From contig NZ_AEVS01000088.1 of NCBI RefSeq assembly GCF_000189255.1, positions 1-64,000 on the forward strand: 64,000 bases of DNA. Reading direction: 5' to 3'. This stretch comes from Vibrio brasiliensis LMG 20546 (GTDB lineage: Bacteria; Pseudomonadota; Gammaproteobacteria; Enterobacterales; Vibrionaceae). Within the stretch, counting starts at the first letter, position 1. The number at the start of each line of letters is the position of its first letter. Below the pieces are notes generated by a model, which saw nothing but the letters and a program-made list of their open reading frames with translations, ran no database searches and was not told the DNA's origin. Below, one piece after another: positions 10,408-18,379 of this stretch. A program made the translations under genes and the position numbers.

Positions 10408-10564
10408 AAAGCCTGTTTAGTAGCAACGTAACAGGCTAAGTAACTGAATCGCGAGTTCGGCAGTAAACGAAGCTGGTGGCTAAATACTAAAAGCAAAGAC
10501 TTAGAGACTATCGAACTACTTGAGCAGTATGCCTTCTAACCAATCATTATTTACATTGAAAATA

Positions 10565-10595
10565 ACACTCAACCAGAGGTTGAGTGTGGGTTTTT
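10565..10595 (+). terminator. Rho-independent terminator between convergent signalling genes
   Basis: A perfect 10-bp stem (ACACTCAACC / GGTTGAGTGT, loop AGA) is followed by GGG and five T. It lies between the EAL regulator (+) and the convergent NarL-type regulator (-), and can terminate the plus-strand transcript. Confidence 0.75.
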
Positions 10596-10615
10596 GGGAT
10601 AGGAATTATTAAAGG

Positions 10616-11206
10616 CTAGGATGCTTGGCTTTGTAACGAAATTATTTCAATTACTGATTTTGCGTTATATTTACTTAGTATTCTTGATTTGTAGGTACTA
10701 ATGGTTTTATTACTTAATGAGAGTAATTCAGATATCTTTTTATTAGAATAGCCTTTAGTTAAGTAGGTTAATACTAATTCTTCTCTTGCTGAGAGATTGA
10801 ATGTTCTCTTTACCATCATATTATCTGACTGTTCAAAGACTTCTTTACCTTGGCTCACAGATAATATGGCTGATCTTATTTTACTTATATCTTCTGTCTT
10901 GTACACCAAACCATTTGCACGACTGGAACGAGCGATGTGGCAGTACATTTTGGAGTGGCTGGATGAAATAAAAAGAATGCCTCCGGTGAAACCTATCGAC
11001 CGCAGTCTTTTGGCATAGTCTATACCACTGCCGTTACTGATTTCCGTATCAAGTATCACAGTGTCAATCTGCTCATATCGTATTACTTTGCTTGCTTTTG
11101 CCGCGCAACTCTCTTTAAAAACATTTACATCTGGGAAAATAGATTTGGTTAAGCCTTCTAAAGCTTCTAGGAATAATGGCTGTGCATCTATTAATAATAC
11201 ATTCAT
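10616..11206 (-). CDS. NarL/EvgA-type response regulator (LuxR HTH)
   Basis: A 196-residue two-domain regulator: receiver at residues 1-115 (phospho-acceptor D53 in TVILDTEIS, K in LVYKTE) and a C-terminal LuxR-type helix-turn-helix (LSAREELVLTYLTKGYSNKKI, then NKTISTYKSRIL). The length and the NKT(V/I)STYKSR segment are those of the BvgA/EvgA branch, whose partners are BvgS-like kinases, and such a kinase lies 1.4 kb away on the opposite strand. The acidic pocket is D7-A8 instead of the usual pair of acids, so phosphorylation could be weak or altered. It is convergent with the EAL regulator. Pairing with the BvgS-like kinase is an inference. Confidence 0.88.
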   Translation of the reverse strand: MNVLLIDAQPLFLEALEGLTKSIFPDVNVFKESCAAKASKVIRYEQIDTVILDTEISNGSGIDYAKRLRSIGFTGGILFISSSHSKMYCHIARSSRANGLVYKTEDISKIRSAILSVSQGKEVFEQSDNMMVKRTFNLSAREELVLTYLTKGYSNKKISELLSLSNKTISTYKSRILSKYNAKSVIEIISLQSQAS

Positions 11207-11625
11207 TTTATAGAATATCCTTATTCACTATTATTTTTAATAAAAAACAGCTCGCCGTGCAGGGAGGCGCTAAAGCGAGCTAAAAAATGTGAAAGCTATT
11301 GGGTACTCTCACAAATCGAATATCGTTATAGATATTAGTGGTAAGTGGATAGGGTTTTGTAACATTAGTGAATCAACAGAGAGAAGATAATAATTATATA
11401 TGTGATGAATTTTATATATTGTTATTGAATTGGGTTGTATTCAATTGGTTTGCTATTTGTTTGTGATTGTATTAGTGATTTTGTAAAGCTAAATTAAGTA
11501 ATAATTTTGGAACACTGAGTTGTTTGTCTATGATTTTATTAGCTTTAGGAGCTAACTGATCAAGGCTTGCATTGCTAGTACTAACCATGGCATAAGAAGG
11601 CTAATCGAGACTATCATGGATACTT
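11207..11625. other. Intergenic region with a hairpin
   Basis: About 420 bp between a divergently oriented regulator (-) and phzF-like gene (+). AGCTCGC and GCGAGCT form a 7-bp stem with a 19-nt loop at 11250-11282. The rest is AT-rich and contains no supported gene. It should hold both promoters, but none is clear enough to position. Confidence 0.45.
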
Positions 11626-12390
11626 ATGAACAAACTGATATACGACGTTTTTATCGGTGAAAAGGCTCTGGGAAACCCGTGCGGCGTGGTTGAACTCAAT
11701 GAGTGGCCAAGTGACTCTGAGCTACTAACGATTACCCGTGAAATTGCGCAACCAGTCACCTCCTTTGTCGTTCAATCAAACCAGCAGTTCTTTATCCGAT
11801 GGTTTTCACAACAGAGCGAGATCAACCTTTGTGGCCATGGAAGTTTAGGTGCCGGGGCGGCACTGCTCGACAAGTATCAACTTGAAAGCCTCACTTTTGG
11901 TAGCAAACATGGTGAAGTGACTATTTCTCGAAGGGGGGATTTATACAGTATTGTCTTGCCCAGCTGGCAAGGTAGTCCAGTCCGAATCCCTGATGAGATT
12001 TCGTGCTTGATGGACGATGCCGTCGATGCTTATGTAACTCGTGATTTGGTTGTTGTTTTAGCTAATGAAGAAGCCGTCGTTAAGTTTCGCCCTGATTTTG
12101 CGAAGATCCGTCAGATAACCCAATACCATGCCTTGATAGTAACGGCTCAAAATGGTGAAAACAGTTACGCTTTAAGGTACTTCGCGCCTAGTATCGGGAT
12201 TGATGAAGACCGCGCTACAGGATCCGCTCAGTGTTCTTTGGCACCCTATTGGTTTGATAAGCTTGGTGTTAATTCATTGAGCGTCAATCAGCTTTCCGAT
12301 TCAGGTGGCTACTTTAAGGTAGAGAAGCATTCGGATAGCTTTATCAAGGTATTTGCTCAAGTTAAAGCCAGAACCAACTCTCATTCGTAA
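11626..12390 (+). CDS. PhzF-family isomerase-like protein
   Basis: Member of the PhzF/diaminopimelate-epimerase fold family (254 residues; family usually 260-300). Recognisable pieces are the N-terminal GNPCGVV, the INLCGHGSLGAGAALL segment and the C-terminal DEDRATGSAQCSLAPYW that forms the second half of the active site. The catalytic glutamate normally found in an ETxF motif is replaced: the sequence reads PVTSF, with V44 at that place. Ordinary PhzF-type isomerisation is therefore doubtful. The substrate is unknown. The stop overlaps the start of the next acetyltransferase by one base (TAATG), suggesting co-translation. Confidence 0.85.
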   Translation: MNKLIYDVFIGEKALGNPCGVVELNEWPSDSELLTITREIAQPVTSFVVQSNQQFFIRWFSQQSEINLCGHGSLGAGAALLDKYQLESLTFGSKHGEVTISRRGDLYSIVLPSWQGSPVRIPDEISCLMDDAVDAYVTRDLVVVLANEEAVVKFRPDFAKIRQITQYHALIVTAQNGENSYALRYFAPSIGIDEDRATGSAQCSLAPYWFDKLGVNSLSVNQLSDSGGYFKVEKHSDSFIKVFAQVKARTNSHS

Positions 12391-12845
12391 TGTATAAGGA
12401 CACTCCTTTGTTAGAACTCAGAAAGTCAAAGCCAGAAGAGGCGGCGCATTTTGCTGAAATGGAACGATCAAATGATACTCAAGAGTTTGTTATTCCGTAT
12501 TCAGTAGGGCAGCATGAATCTTTGATTGAGGGTGATGAAGTTATTTACTTATCTGTCTACCACTATCAAACACTAACAGGCTTCATGATACTGGCGAAAG
12601 AAAGCGAACAGGTTGTAGAGTTCAGAAGAATTGTTATAGCAGATAAAGGGCAGGGGCTCGGACAATTGGCCATTACAGCAATGGAGCAGTATTGTGCTCA
12701 AGTGCTTAACTGCTCAAAGGTGTGGCTCGATGTATTCGAATCGAATCAGCGCGGTTGGCATATCTATACCAAGCTCGGGTACCGTCAATTTAAAATTGGT
12801 GAACATCAGGGTAAGCGGCTAATTTTTATGGAAAAAATACTTTAA
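12390..12845 (+). CDS. GNAT family N-acetyltransferase
   Basis: A 151-residue single-domain GNAT. Visible features are the central strand and acetyl-CoA loop (RRIVIADKGQGLGQLAITAME, with the Q/R-x-x-G-x-G/A pattern) and the C-terminal VWLDVFESNQRGWHIYTKLGYRQF, typical of small-molecule acetyltransferases. Its start codon overlaps the phzF-like stop codon. The substrate cannot be inferred. Confidence 0.87.
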   Translation: MYKDTPLLELRKSKPEEAAHFAEMERSNDTQEFVIPYSVGQHESLIEGDEVIYLSVYHYQTLTGFMILAKESEQVVEFRRIVIADKGQGLGQLAITAMEQYCAQVLNCSKVWLDVFESNQRGWHIYTKLGYRQFKIGEHQGKRLIFMEKIL

Positions 12846-12912
12846 CTTAGTGGGCCAGACTGATAGTCAACGGGGTATTAAATGGACTTAGTTTGTGAGT
12901 GAGGAATTTACA

Positions 12913-13326
12913 GTGAATAAAGAAGTACGAGTTGGTGTTGCTGTAGTGATTCATCGAGATGGTTGTATCTTGCTTGGTGAACGTATTGGCTCTCATGGCA
13001 GTCATACTTGGGCGACACCAGGCGGACACCTTGAACTGAACGAAAGCATAGAAGAATGTGCCAAACGAGAAGTATTGGAAGAAACTGGTCTGGTTGTAGA
13101 ATCGTTTACCAAACTAGGTTTTACAAATGATATCTTCGAACAAGAAGGTAAGCATTACGTCACCTTGTTTGTATTGACAGAATGCACACAGGGTGCCCCC
13201 AAAGTCACTGAACCAAGTAAATGTCTACAGTGGAAATGGTGTTCGTTAGATGACCTTCCGCAACCATTGTTTTTGCCATTAGAAAACTTTCTTAACCAGT
13301 ACTCATTGCTGAATGAGCTGGGTTAG
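12913..13326 (+). CDS. NUDIX hydrolase
   Basis: A small Nudix pyrophosphohydrolase (about 137 residues). The complete Nudix box GGHLELNESIEECAKREVLE followed by ETGL fits GX5EX7REUXEEXGU and supplies the Mg-binding glutamates. The GTG at 12913 is preferred because GAGGA sits eight bases upstream; an in-frame GTG at 12895 has no ribosome site. The sequence resembles the nucleotide-sanitising MutT/NUDT15-like group (WATPGGHLE). The substrate is unproven. Confidence 0.92.
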   Translation: MNKEVRVGVAVVIHRDGCILLGERIGSHGSHTWATPGGHLELNESIEECAKREVLEETGLVVESFTKLGFTNDIFEQEGKHYVTLFVLTECTQGAPKVTEPSKCLQWKWCSLDDLPQPLFLPLENFLNQYSLLNELG

Positions 13327-13367
13327 TTAGTTCTCAACCATCACAACTAGGGTAGGGCCTGCATTAA

Positions 13368-13910
13368 ATGGAAACAGAACGACTAAGGTTTATGGCTCCA
13401 TCTCTAGAGATACAGCCTTTGATGCTCGAAGCAATCAGGGAGAGCAAGGACGAGTTGGGAGAGTACCTTGACTGGGTTAAATTTGCTCTGACAGAGAATG
13501 AGTCTGTACAAGATACTCGCCAAGCAATCAGTAACTTTAACAATTTCGAAGGTGAGCTGCGTTATTCGCTCATCGAAAAAGGTTCGGGACGTTTAGTCGG
13601 AGCGATAGGTCTCATTATCAGAGATAAATCGGTACCGTTTTTTGAAATTGGCTATTGGCAACGCTCTTCATGTGTTGGCAATGGGTTTATCTCAGAAGCT
13701 GTTCGCATGATAGAGAAATATGCTTTTTGTGACCTCAAAGCAAACAGATTAGAGATTAAAGCGGCAGAGGGAAACTTTAAAAGCCGAGCCGTAGCAGAAC
13801 GTTGTGGTTATATATTTGAGGGAATCGTACGCAATGATCGTAGACTTCCTTCTGGAGAACTGAGTAATACGGCAGTGTATTCCAAAATTAGCCTTACCGA
13901 AGAGTGTTAG
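13368..13910 (+). CDS. RimJ/RimL-like GNAT acetyltransferase
   Basis: A 180-residue GNAT of the ribosomal-protein serine/alanine acetyltransferase type. It begins METERLRF and carries EIGYWQRSSCVGNGFISEAVRMI, which contains the acetyl-CoA loop. It ends with NRLEIKAAEGNFKSRAVAERCGYIFEGI, the usual N-x-x-S-x-x-x-x-E-R-C/L-G-F/Y motif. Many relatives acetylate ribosomal protein N termini or drugs; which applies here is unknown. It has its own spacing of 41 bp from the Nudix gene. Confidence 0.9.
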   Translation: METERLRFMAPSLEIQPLMLEAIRESKDELGEYLDWVKFALTENESVQDTRQAISNFNNFEGELRYSLIEKGSGRLVGAIGLIIRDKSVPFFEIGYWQRSSCVGNGFISEAVRMIEKYAFCDLKANRLEIKAAEGNFKSRAVAERCGYIFEGIVRNDRRLPSGELSNTAVYSKISLTEEC

Positions 13911-13987
13911 GCTCACGAGCAAACGTTCGCATCTCTTGGCAAAAAGGTATATACCTAACCTTATGATATTCAAAAGCTGATAATGAT

Positions 13988-15319
13988 ATGACGCTCAAAG
14001 AGACCTTAAAAGTTGATAACGTCCGTTACTTTTTAATGTTCCGGTGTAGCTACTTTGCGCGTTTTTACTACCCAGTTTTCACTCTTCTTTATTTAGATTA
14101 TGGCTTGACCCTTTCTCAGTTTGCCATATTGAACGTGGTGTGGGCGGCAACTATAGTGATTGCCGAAGTCCCTTCAGGAGCATTTGCCGACACTCTCGGG
14201 CGTAAAAAACTAGTGATGCTATCCTCACTGGTGATGTTCATCGAAATCGCCATGATCGCTTTTGTGCCAACCGGCAACGCTAGTCTGGTGTTCTTCGTTT
14301 TCCTGATTAATAGAGTGTTGAGCGGACTGGCTATGGCGTTGGCCAGTGGCGCGGATGAGGCTCTTGCGTACGACACTTTAAAAGAGCAGGGCAAAGAAGA
14401 GATGTGGCCGCATGTGCTACAAATCCAACTGCGTATTGCTTCAACGGTCGGTATTATTGTCACTCTCGTTGGGGCGGCAATGTATGACGTTAACTTTATG
14501 GCTGGCGTCTACCAATTGTTTGGCCTATCAGAACCTCAGAGTACTCAGGACATTATGCGTGTTCCCGTTTACGCGACGTTATTTGTTGCGTTGCTGGCCA
14601 TATACGCTGCATTTAATATGCAGGAAGAGAAGAAGGTTTTGCCGAGTCATAGCAGCAAACTGGCAACGACCATGGCAAGTCTGAAGTTAACTCTGAATAC
14701 AGCTCAATGGGTGTTCGCGACGCCTTATGTATTGTTTATCCTACTTTACTACAGCTTGTTCGAGCACACGTCTCGAATGTTCTTGACCATGAACAGCCAA
14801 TATTATCTCGCCATTGATATACCGATTATCTACTTTGGTTTTATTGGTGCAGGAATCAGCGTGCTGCAGATTATTCTAGCTGGGCGTAGCCGTGTTTTAG
14901 CTGAAAGTGTGGACCCGAAAAAATTTATTCTCTTTATGGGTGTAGCATCGATAGCTACGTACTATTGGATTTCCCTGGGTTGGCCAATCTATGGAGTGAT
15001 TCCTGTTCTGATACTTATATTCATCATCATGACGATGAACATTTTCATTAGCTACCATCTAAACAAAAATACCGAGTCGCACAACCGAGCTACAGTGCTC
15101 AGCTTTAAGGGGCTGATGTTTAACCTTGGTTATGGTTCGATTGGTATCTTATATGCTTACTACTACAAGCTGGTTTCTCAAAACTACTCCGAGCAACAGA
15201 TAGAAGAGCACATCGACTTTATCGCTTCATTGTCGTCTTTCACCTATTACTTTGCGTTTTTGTTTGTTGCCATCAGCGCTCTGTTCTACGTTAAGCATAG
15301 AAAAAGCCCAATTATTTAA
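13988..15319 (+). CDS. Major facilitator superfamily transporter
   Basis: A 443-residue integral membrane protein with about 12 hydrophobic segments. The motif-A-like loop between helices 2 and 3 is clear (GAFADTLGRKKLVML), as is the following helix. There is a central cytoplasmic stretch (about 205-225, charged) between the six-helix halves. The family handles drugs, sugars or metabolites by proton antiport or symport. Substrate and regulation cannot be deduced. Confidence 0.88.
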   Translation: MTLKETLKVDNVRYFLMFRCSYFARFYYPVFTLLYLDYGLTLSQFAILNVVWAATIVIAEVPSGAFADTLGRKKLVMLSSLVMFIEIAMIAFVPTGNASLVFFVFLINRVLSGLAMALASGADEALAYDTLKEQGKEEMWPHVLQIQLRIASTVGIIVTLVGAAMYDVNFMAGVYQLFGLSEPQSTQDIMRVPVYATLFVALLAIYAAFNMQEEKKVLPSHSSKLATTMASLKLTLNTAQWVFATPYVLFILLYYSLFEHTSRMFLTMNSQYYLAIDIPIIYFGFIGAGISVLQIILAGRSRVLAESVDPKKFILFMGVASIATYYWISLGWPIYGVIPVLILIFIIMTMNIFISYHLNKNTESHNRATVLSFKGLMFNLGYGSIGILYAYYYKLVSQNYSEQQIEEHIDFIASLSSFTYYFAFLFVAISALFYVKHRKSPII

Positions 15320-15779
15320 GCTTGCTTTAAGTATTCCTTCTTAAACTTTCGTCTTTTATCAATTCTTGTCGTCCTATAGAACAACAGAACTTTTTAAGTT
15401 TTTTATGAATGGTTGGTTGCATAGATATTCACTGTGGTGATTTATGTTCCGGATTGATTTGTGCGATGAATGGGTGCGCTAATTCACTATGGTTGATCGG
15501 TTTTTTTCGAGCCAATGGAACTTGTTCTAGATCATTAAAGTGTTCAAAATTGCAATCTTTGATTTTAAATATTTAAACTATGATGAGGTTTACGAAATTA
15601 AACCTAATTCATATGAATCTAGTGATCTCGTTCAAGATTTGTGCGTGATTGTACGGGTTTTCGGTGTTTTTTAAGCTTTCTCAGGCGAATTTTTTGAGTT
15701 TACAGAAGTTTACTCTGTATTGCTCAACTAACCCGAAAGGAGTACTTTGACGTCATTGAGTTCAAAAATGTAAACCGAA
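15320..15779. other. 460-bp AT-rich leader region upstream of the YheO-like regulator
   Basis: No gene of normal size is supported. The right end contains AAAGGAG followed by a TTG-initiated nine-codon reading frame (15747-15773) ending seven bases before the regulator's ATG. The unusual length suggests a regulated promoter region, but no operator was recognised with confidence. Confidence 0.45.
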
Positions 15780-16448
15780 ATGATGAATGTAAAACAGGTT
15801 CGATTCACCGATGAAGACAGAGAGTGTTTAAGCAACTACTTTCGTTTGGCAGATACGATAGCTGATTTGATTGGCCCGTATTGTGAAGTGGTTATTCATT
15901 CATTTGAAAGCCTGGAAAATTCAGTGGTGAAGATCGTAAACGGTCACCATACCGGGCGCGAAATTGGATCGCCAATCACTGATTTGGGTTTACGCATGTG
16001 GAGTGCATTCGAGAAAACCGGTGAAGTATCACCAAAGAGTTACTTCACCAATGCCGCAGACGGTTCTTTGCTGAAATCGACCACATGTGTTTTGGCAGGT
16101 CCAGAGCAAAAGCCGATAGGCATGCTATGTATCAACATGAACTTATCTTTCCCATTTCCCGAAATCGTCAAAACACTGATGCCGCAATGCAATGTTTCGC
16201 AAACCTTAGTGAGCGAAACCTTCTGTAACAATGCCAACGATGTTATAGAGCAGGCATTGAGTGCGGCTATAACCGAAGTGGAACAAGACGAGACGATTTC
16301 AACAAAAGGTCGCAATAAAGCCATCATCCGCTGCCTGTTTGATAACGGCGTATTTGAGCTAAAAGAGACCACTACACAAGTATCCGAGCAACTTGGCATC
16401 AGCCGCCAGGCGGTTTACAAGTTTATCCGTGAATTTAAATCAGAATAA
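15780..16448 (+). CDS. YheO/DauR-like transcriptional regulator
   Basis: A 222-residue regulator with an N-terminal PAS-like YheO domain (about residues 20-130; LADLIGPYCEVVIHS and GREIGSPITDLGLRM are typical) and a C-terminal helix-turn-helix (about 180-220: TTQVSEQLGISRQAVYKFIREF). The family includes DauR, which controls D-arginine catabolism. Here the next genes are ridA and a cystine symporter, so it probably controls them in response to a sulfur amino acid; that is an inference from context. ATG 15780 lacks its own strong ribosome site and may depend on the preceding mini-frame. Confidence 0.88.
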   Translation: MMNVKQVRFTDEDRECLSNYFRLADTIADLIGPYCEVVIHSFESLENSVVKIVNGHHTGREIGSPITDLGLRMWSAFEKTGEVSPKSYFTNAADGSLLKSTTCVLAGPEQKPIGMLCINMNLSFPFPEIVKTLMPQCNVSQTLVSETFCNNANDVIEQALSAAITEVEQDETISTKGRNKAIIRCLFDNGVFELKETTTQVSEQLGISRQAVYKFIREFKSE

Positions 16449-16472
16449 AATTAATCACTTAGGAGTTATATA

Positions 16473-16856
16473 GTGAAACAGATCATTGCCACTGAACAAG
16501 CACCAGCAGCCATCGGTCCTTACTCACAAGGTACTGCTTATGGCGACATGGTTTACACATCAGGTCAATTACCTTTGGTTCCAGAAACAATGGAGTTTGT
16601 GGAAGGCGGTATTAAGGAGCAGGCGCGCCAGTCTTTAGCGAACTTAAAAGCGGTTCTGGAAGCAAGTGGTGCAGGTTTAGACACAGTACTAAAGACCACC
16701 TGCTTCCTATCAGACATGGAAAACTTTGTGGCATTCAACGAAGTGTACACTGAGGTATTTGGCACGGAAAACGCACCAGCTCGCTCTTGCGTTGAGGCTG
16801 CAAGATTACCAAAAGACGCATTGGTTGAAGTAGAAGCCATTGCATACAAAAAATAA
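16473..16856 (+). CDS. RidA family enamine/imine deaminase
   Basis: A 127-residue RidA/YjgF protein, the usual length. The signatures [16 protein letters not shown] and the substrate-binding arginine in [23 protein letters not shown] are all present. RidA hydrolyses reactive enamine/imine intermediates such as 2-aminoacrylate made by PLP enzymes acting on serine or cysteine. TTAGGAG precedes the start. Its position between a regulator and a cystine transporter fits a role in clearing 2-aminoacrylate formed by cysteine or cystine breakdown. Confidence 0.95.
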   Translation: MKQIIATEQAPAAIGPYSQGTAYGDMVYTSGQLPLVPETMEFVEGGIKEQARQSLANLKAVLEASGAGLDTVLKTTCFLSDMENFVAFNEVYTEVFGTENAPARSCVEAARLPKDALVEVEAIAYKK

Positions 16857-16896
16857 CCGACTTTCGGACATAAATGGGTATCAATAGGAGATCCTC

Positions 16897-18303
16897 ATGA
16901 GCGTTTCATTTATTGGATTGAGTATCCTGTTCTTTGGGTTTTACGCAATACTTGCCAACTTCAAAAAACAGAAGAAAAGCTTTAACTTCCGAGTACTAAG
17001 TGCTCTTGCTGCTGGTTTGTTATTCGGCGGCGCAATTCAGCTGGTATTTGGTGTTGGCAACGTGGCAACATCAGGTTTTGCTGAACTGATTTCTGTGTTT
17101 GGTAAAGGCTACATTAAACTTCTACAAATGATTGTAATCCCGCTAGTCTTCGTCGCGATGATCTCTTCGATCATGAACGTAGAGGGCGGTGGTGCACTGT
17201 CACGTATTGCACCAAAAATCATCGGTATTCTACTTTTCACTTGTGCTATCTCTGCTGCAGTAGGTATCGCAAGTATTTACCTGTTCGGTATCGATGCAAA
17301 CGCACTCGTAAGCACAATTGGCACCAACAGTGCTATTGAAGCTCGCGGTGATTCACTGATTGCAACTCAGGATGCAATGGCAAGCAGCGGCTTGTCTGGT
17401 ATGGCACTATCTATCATCCCAACAAACATCTTCGACATGCTAACGGGTTCTGAGCGTACATCGACACTATCAACCGTATTGTTTGGTATGTTCCTTGGCT
17501 ACTGTATTCTGCAAGTGAAAAACCGTAAGCCTGAGAAAGTGCAGAACTTCGTTGATTTCATCAACTCTGCAAAAGAAGTCGTGCTATCTATGGTGCGTGA
17601 AATTCTGAAGCTGACACCTTACGGTGTATTCGCTCTGATGACTACGTTCATGATGACTAACGACTTGTTCGCACTGGCTGAAATGGGTCGCTTCCTGCTG
17701 GCAAGTTACGTGGCAATCGGTGTGATGTTCGCTATCCACTTTGTGATGGTGTCTATGTTCGGTTTGTCGCCGGCGAAATTCATGAAGAAAATCTGGCCAG
17801 TACTCGTATTTGGTTTTGGTTCTCGCTCTAGTATGGCGGCAATCCCACTCAACGTTGAAACTCAAACTCAACGTCTGGGTGTTGACGAAGAAACCGCAAA
17901 TATGTCAGCAACTTTCGGTACCAGTATTGGTCAGAACGGTTGTGCAGGTATCTATCCAGCGATGCTCGCTATCATGGCTGCACAAGTCATGGGGATGCCG
18001 GTTGACCTAGGCTTCATCGCCCAACTGATCGCGGTTATCGCTATTGCTTCATTCGGTATCGCAGGTGTCGGTGGTGGTGCGACGTTCGCAGCGGTTGCGG
18101 TACTTACCATCATGGGTCTGGACATCACCGTCGTAGCGATACTGGTTTCAATTGAAGCTCTTATCGATATGGCGCGTACAGCGCTTAACATCTCTGGCTC
18201 TATGCTGTCAGGTGTATTGACCGCTAAGAAAAATGGCTCACTAAACACAGAGCAATACAACGCTGATGTGACTGCAACAGTTACAAAAGAAGCAGCGGTG
18301 TAA
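16897..18303 (+). CDS. tcyP: L-cystine symporter, TcyP/YdjN-like (DAACS family)
   Basis: A 468-residue sodium or proton dicarboxylate/amino-acid symporter-type protein with about eight to ten membrane helices and the two re-entrant hairpin regions. Visible features are the serine-rich segment FGFGSRSSMAAIPLN (HP1), the ATFGTSIGQNGCAGIYPAM helix and the C-terminal IDMARTALNISGSMLSG (HP2 and helix 8). The GSRSS and NGCAG variants separate TcyP-type cystine carriers from glutamate carriers (SSS, NMDG). AATAGGAGA precedes the ATG. It follows ridA by 40 bp on the same strand, and a strong terminator follows, so regulator-ridA-tcyP may be one unit. Confidence 0.87.
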   Translation: MSVSFIGLSILFFGFYAILANFKKQKKSFNFRVLSALAAGLLFGGAIQLVFGVGNVATSGFAELISVFGKGYIKLLQMIVIPLVFVAMISSIMNVEGGGALSRIAPKIIGILLFTCAISAAVGIASIYLFGIDANALVSTIGTNSAIEARGDSLIATQDAMASSGLSGMALSIIPTNIFDMLTGSERTSTLSTVLFGMFLGYCILQVKNRKPEKVQNFVDFINSAKEVVLSMVREILKLTPYGVFALMTTFMMTNDLFALAEMGRFLLASYVAIGVMFAIHFVMVSMFGLSPAKFMKKIWPVLVFGFGSRSSMAAIPLNVETQTQRLGVDEETANMSATFGTSIGQNGCAGIYPAMLAIMAAQVMGMPVDLGFIAQLIAVIAIASFGIAGVGGGATFAAVAVLTIMGLDITVVAILVSIEALIDMARTALNISGSMLSGVLTAKKNGSLNTEQYNADVTATVTKEAAV

Positions 18304-18320
18304 TTTCCAGATATAATTAT

Positions 18321-18350
18321 GAGCACCCTCTATGGGTGCTCTGCGTTTTT
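18321..18350 (+). terminator. Rho-independent terminator after tcyP
   Basis: The 8-bp stem GAGCACCC / GGGTGCTC with a 5-nt loop is followed four bases later by five T. It separates tcyP from the downstream flavoprotein gene. Confidence 0.8.
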
Positions 18351-18379
18351 CCTGAGTTCAGGTTATTTAGGTAAAAGAT

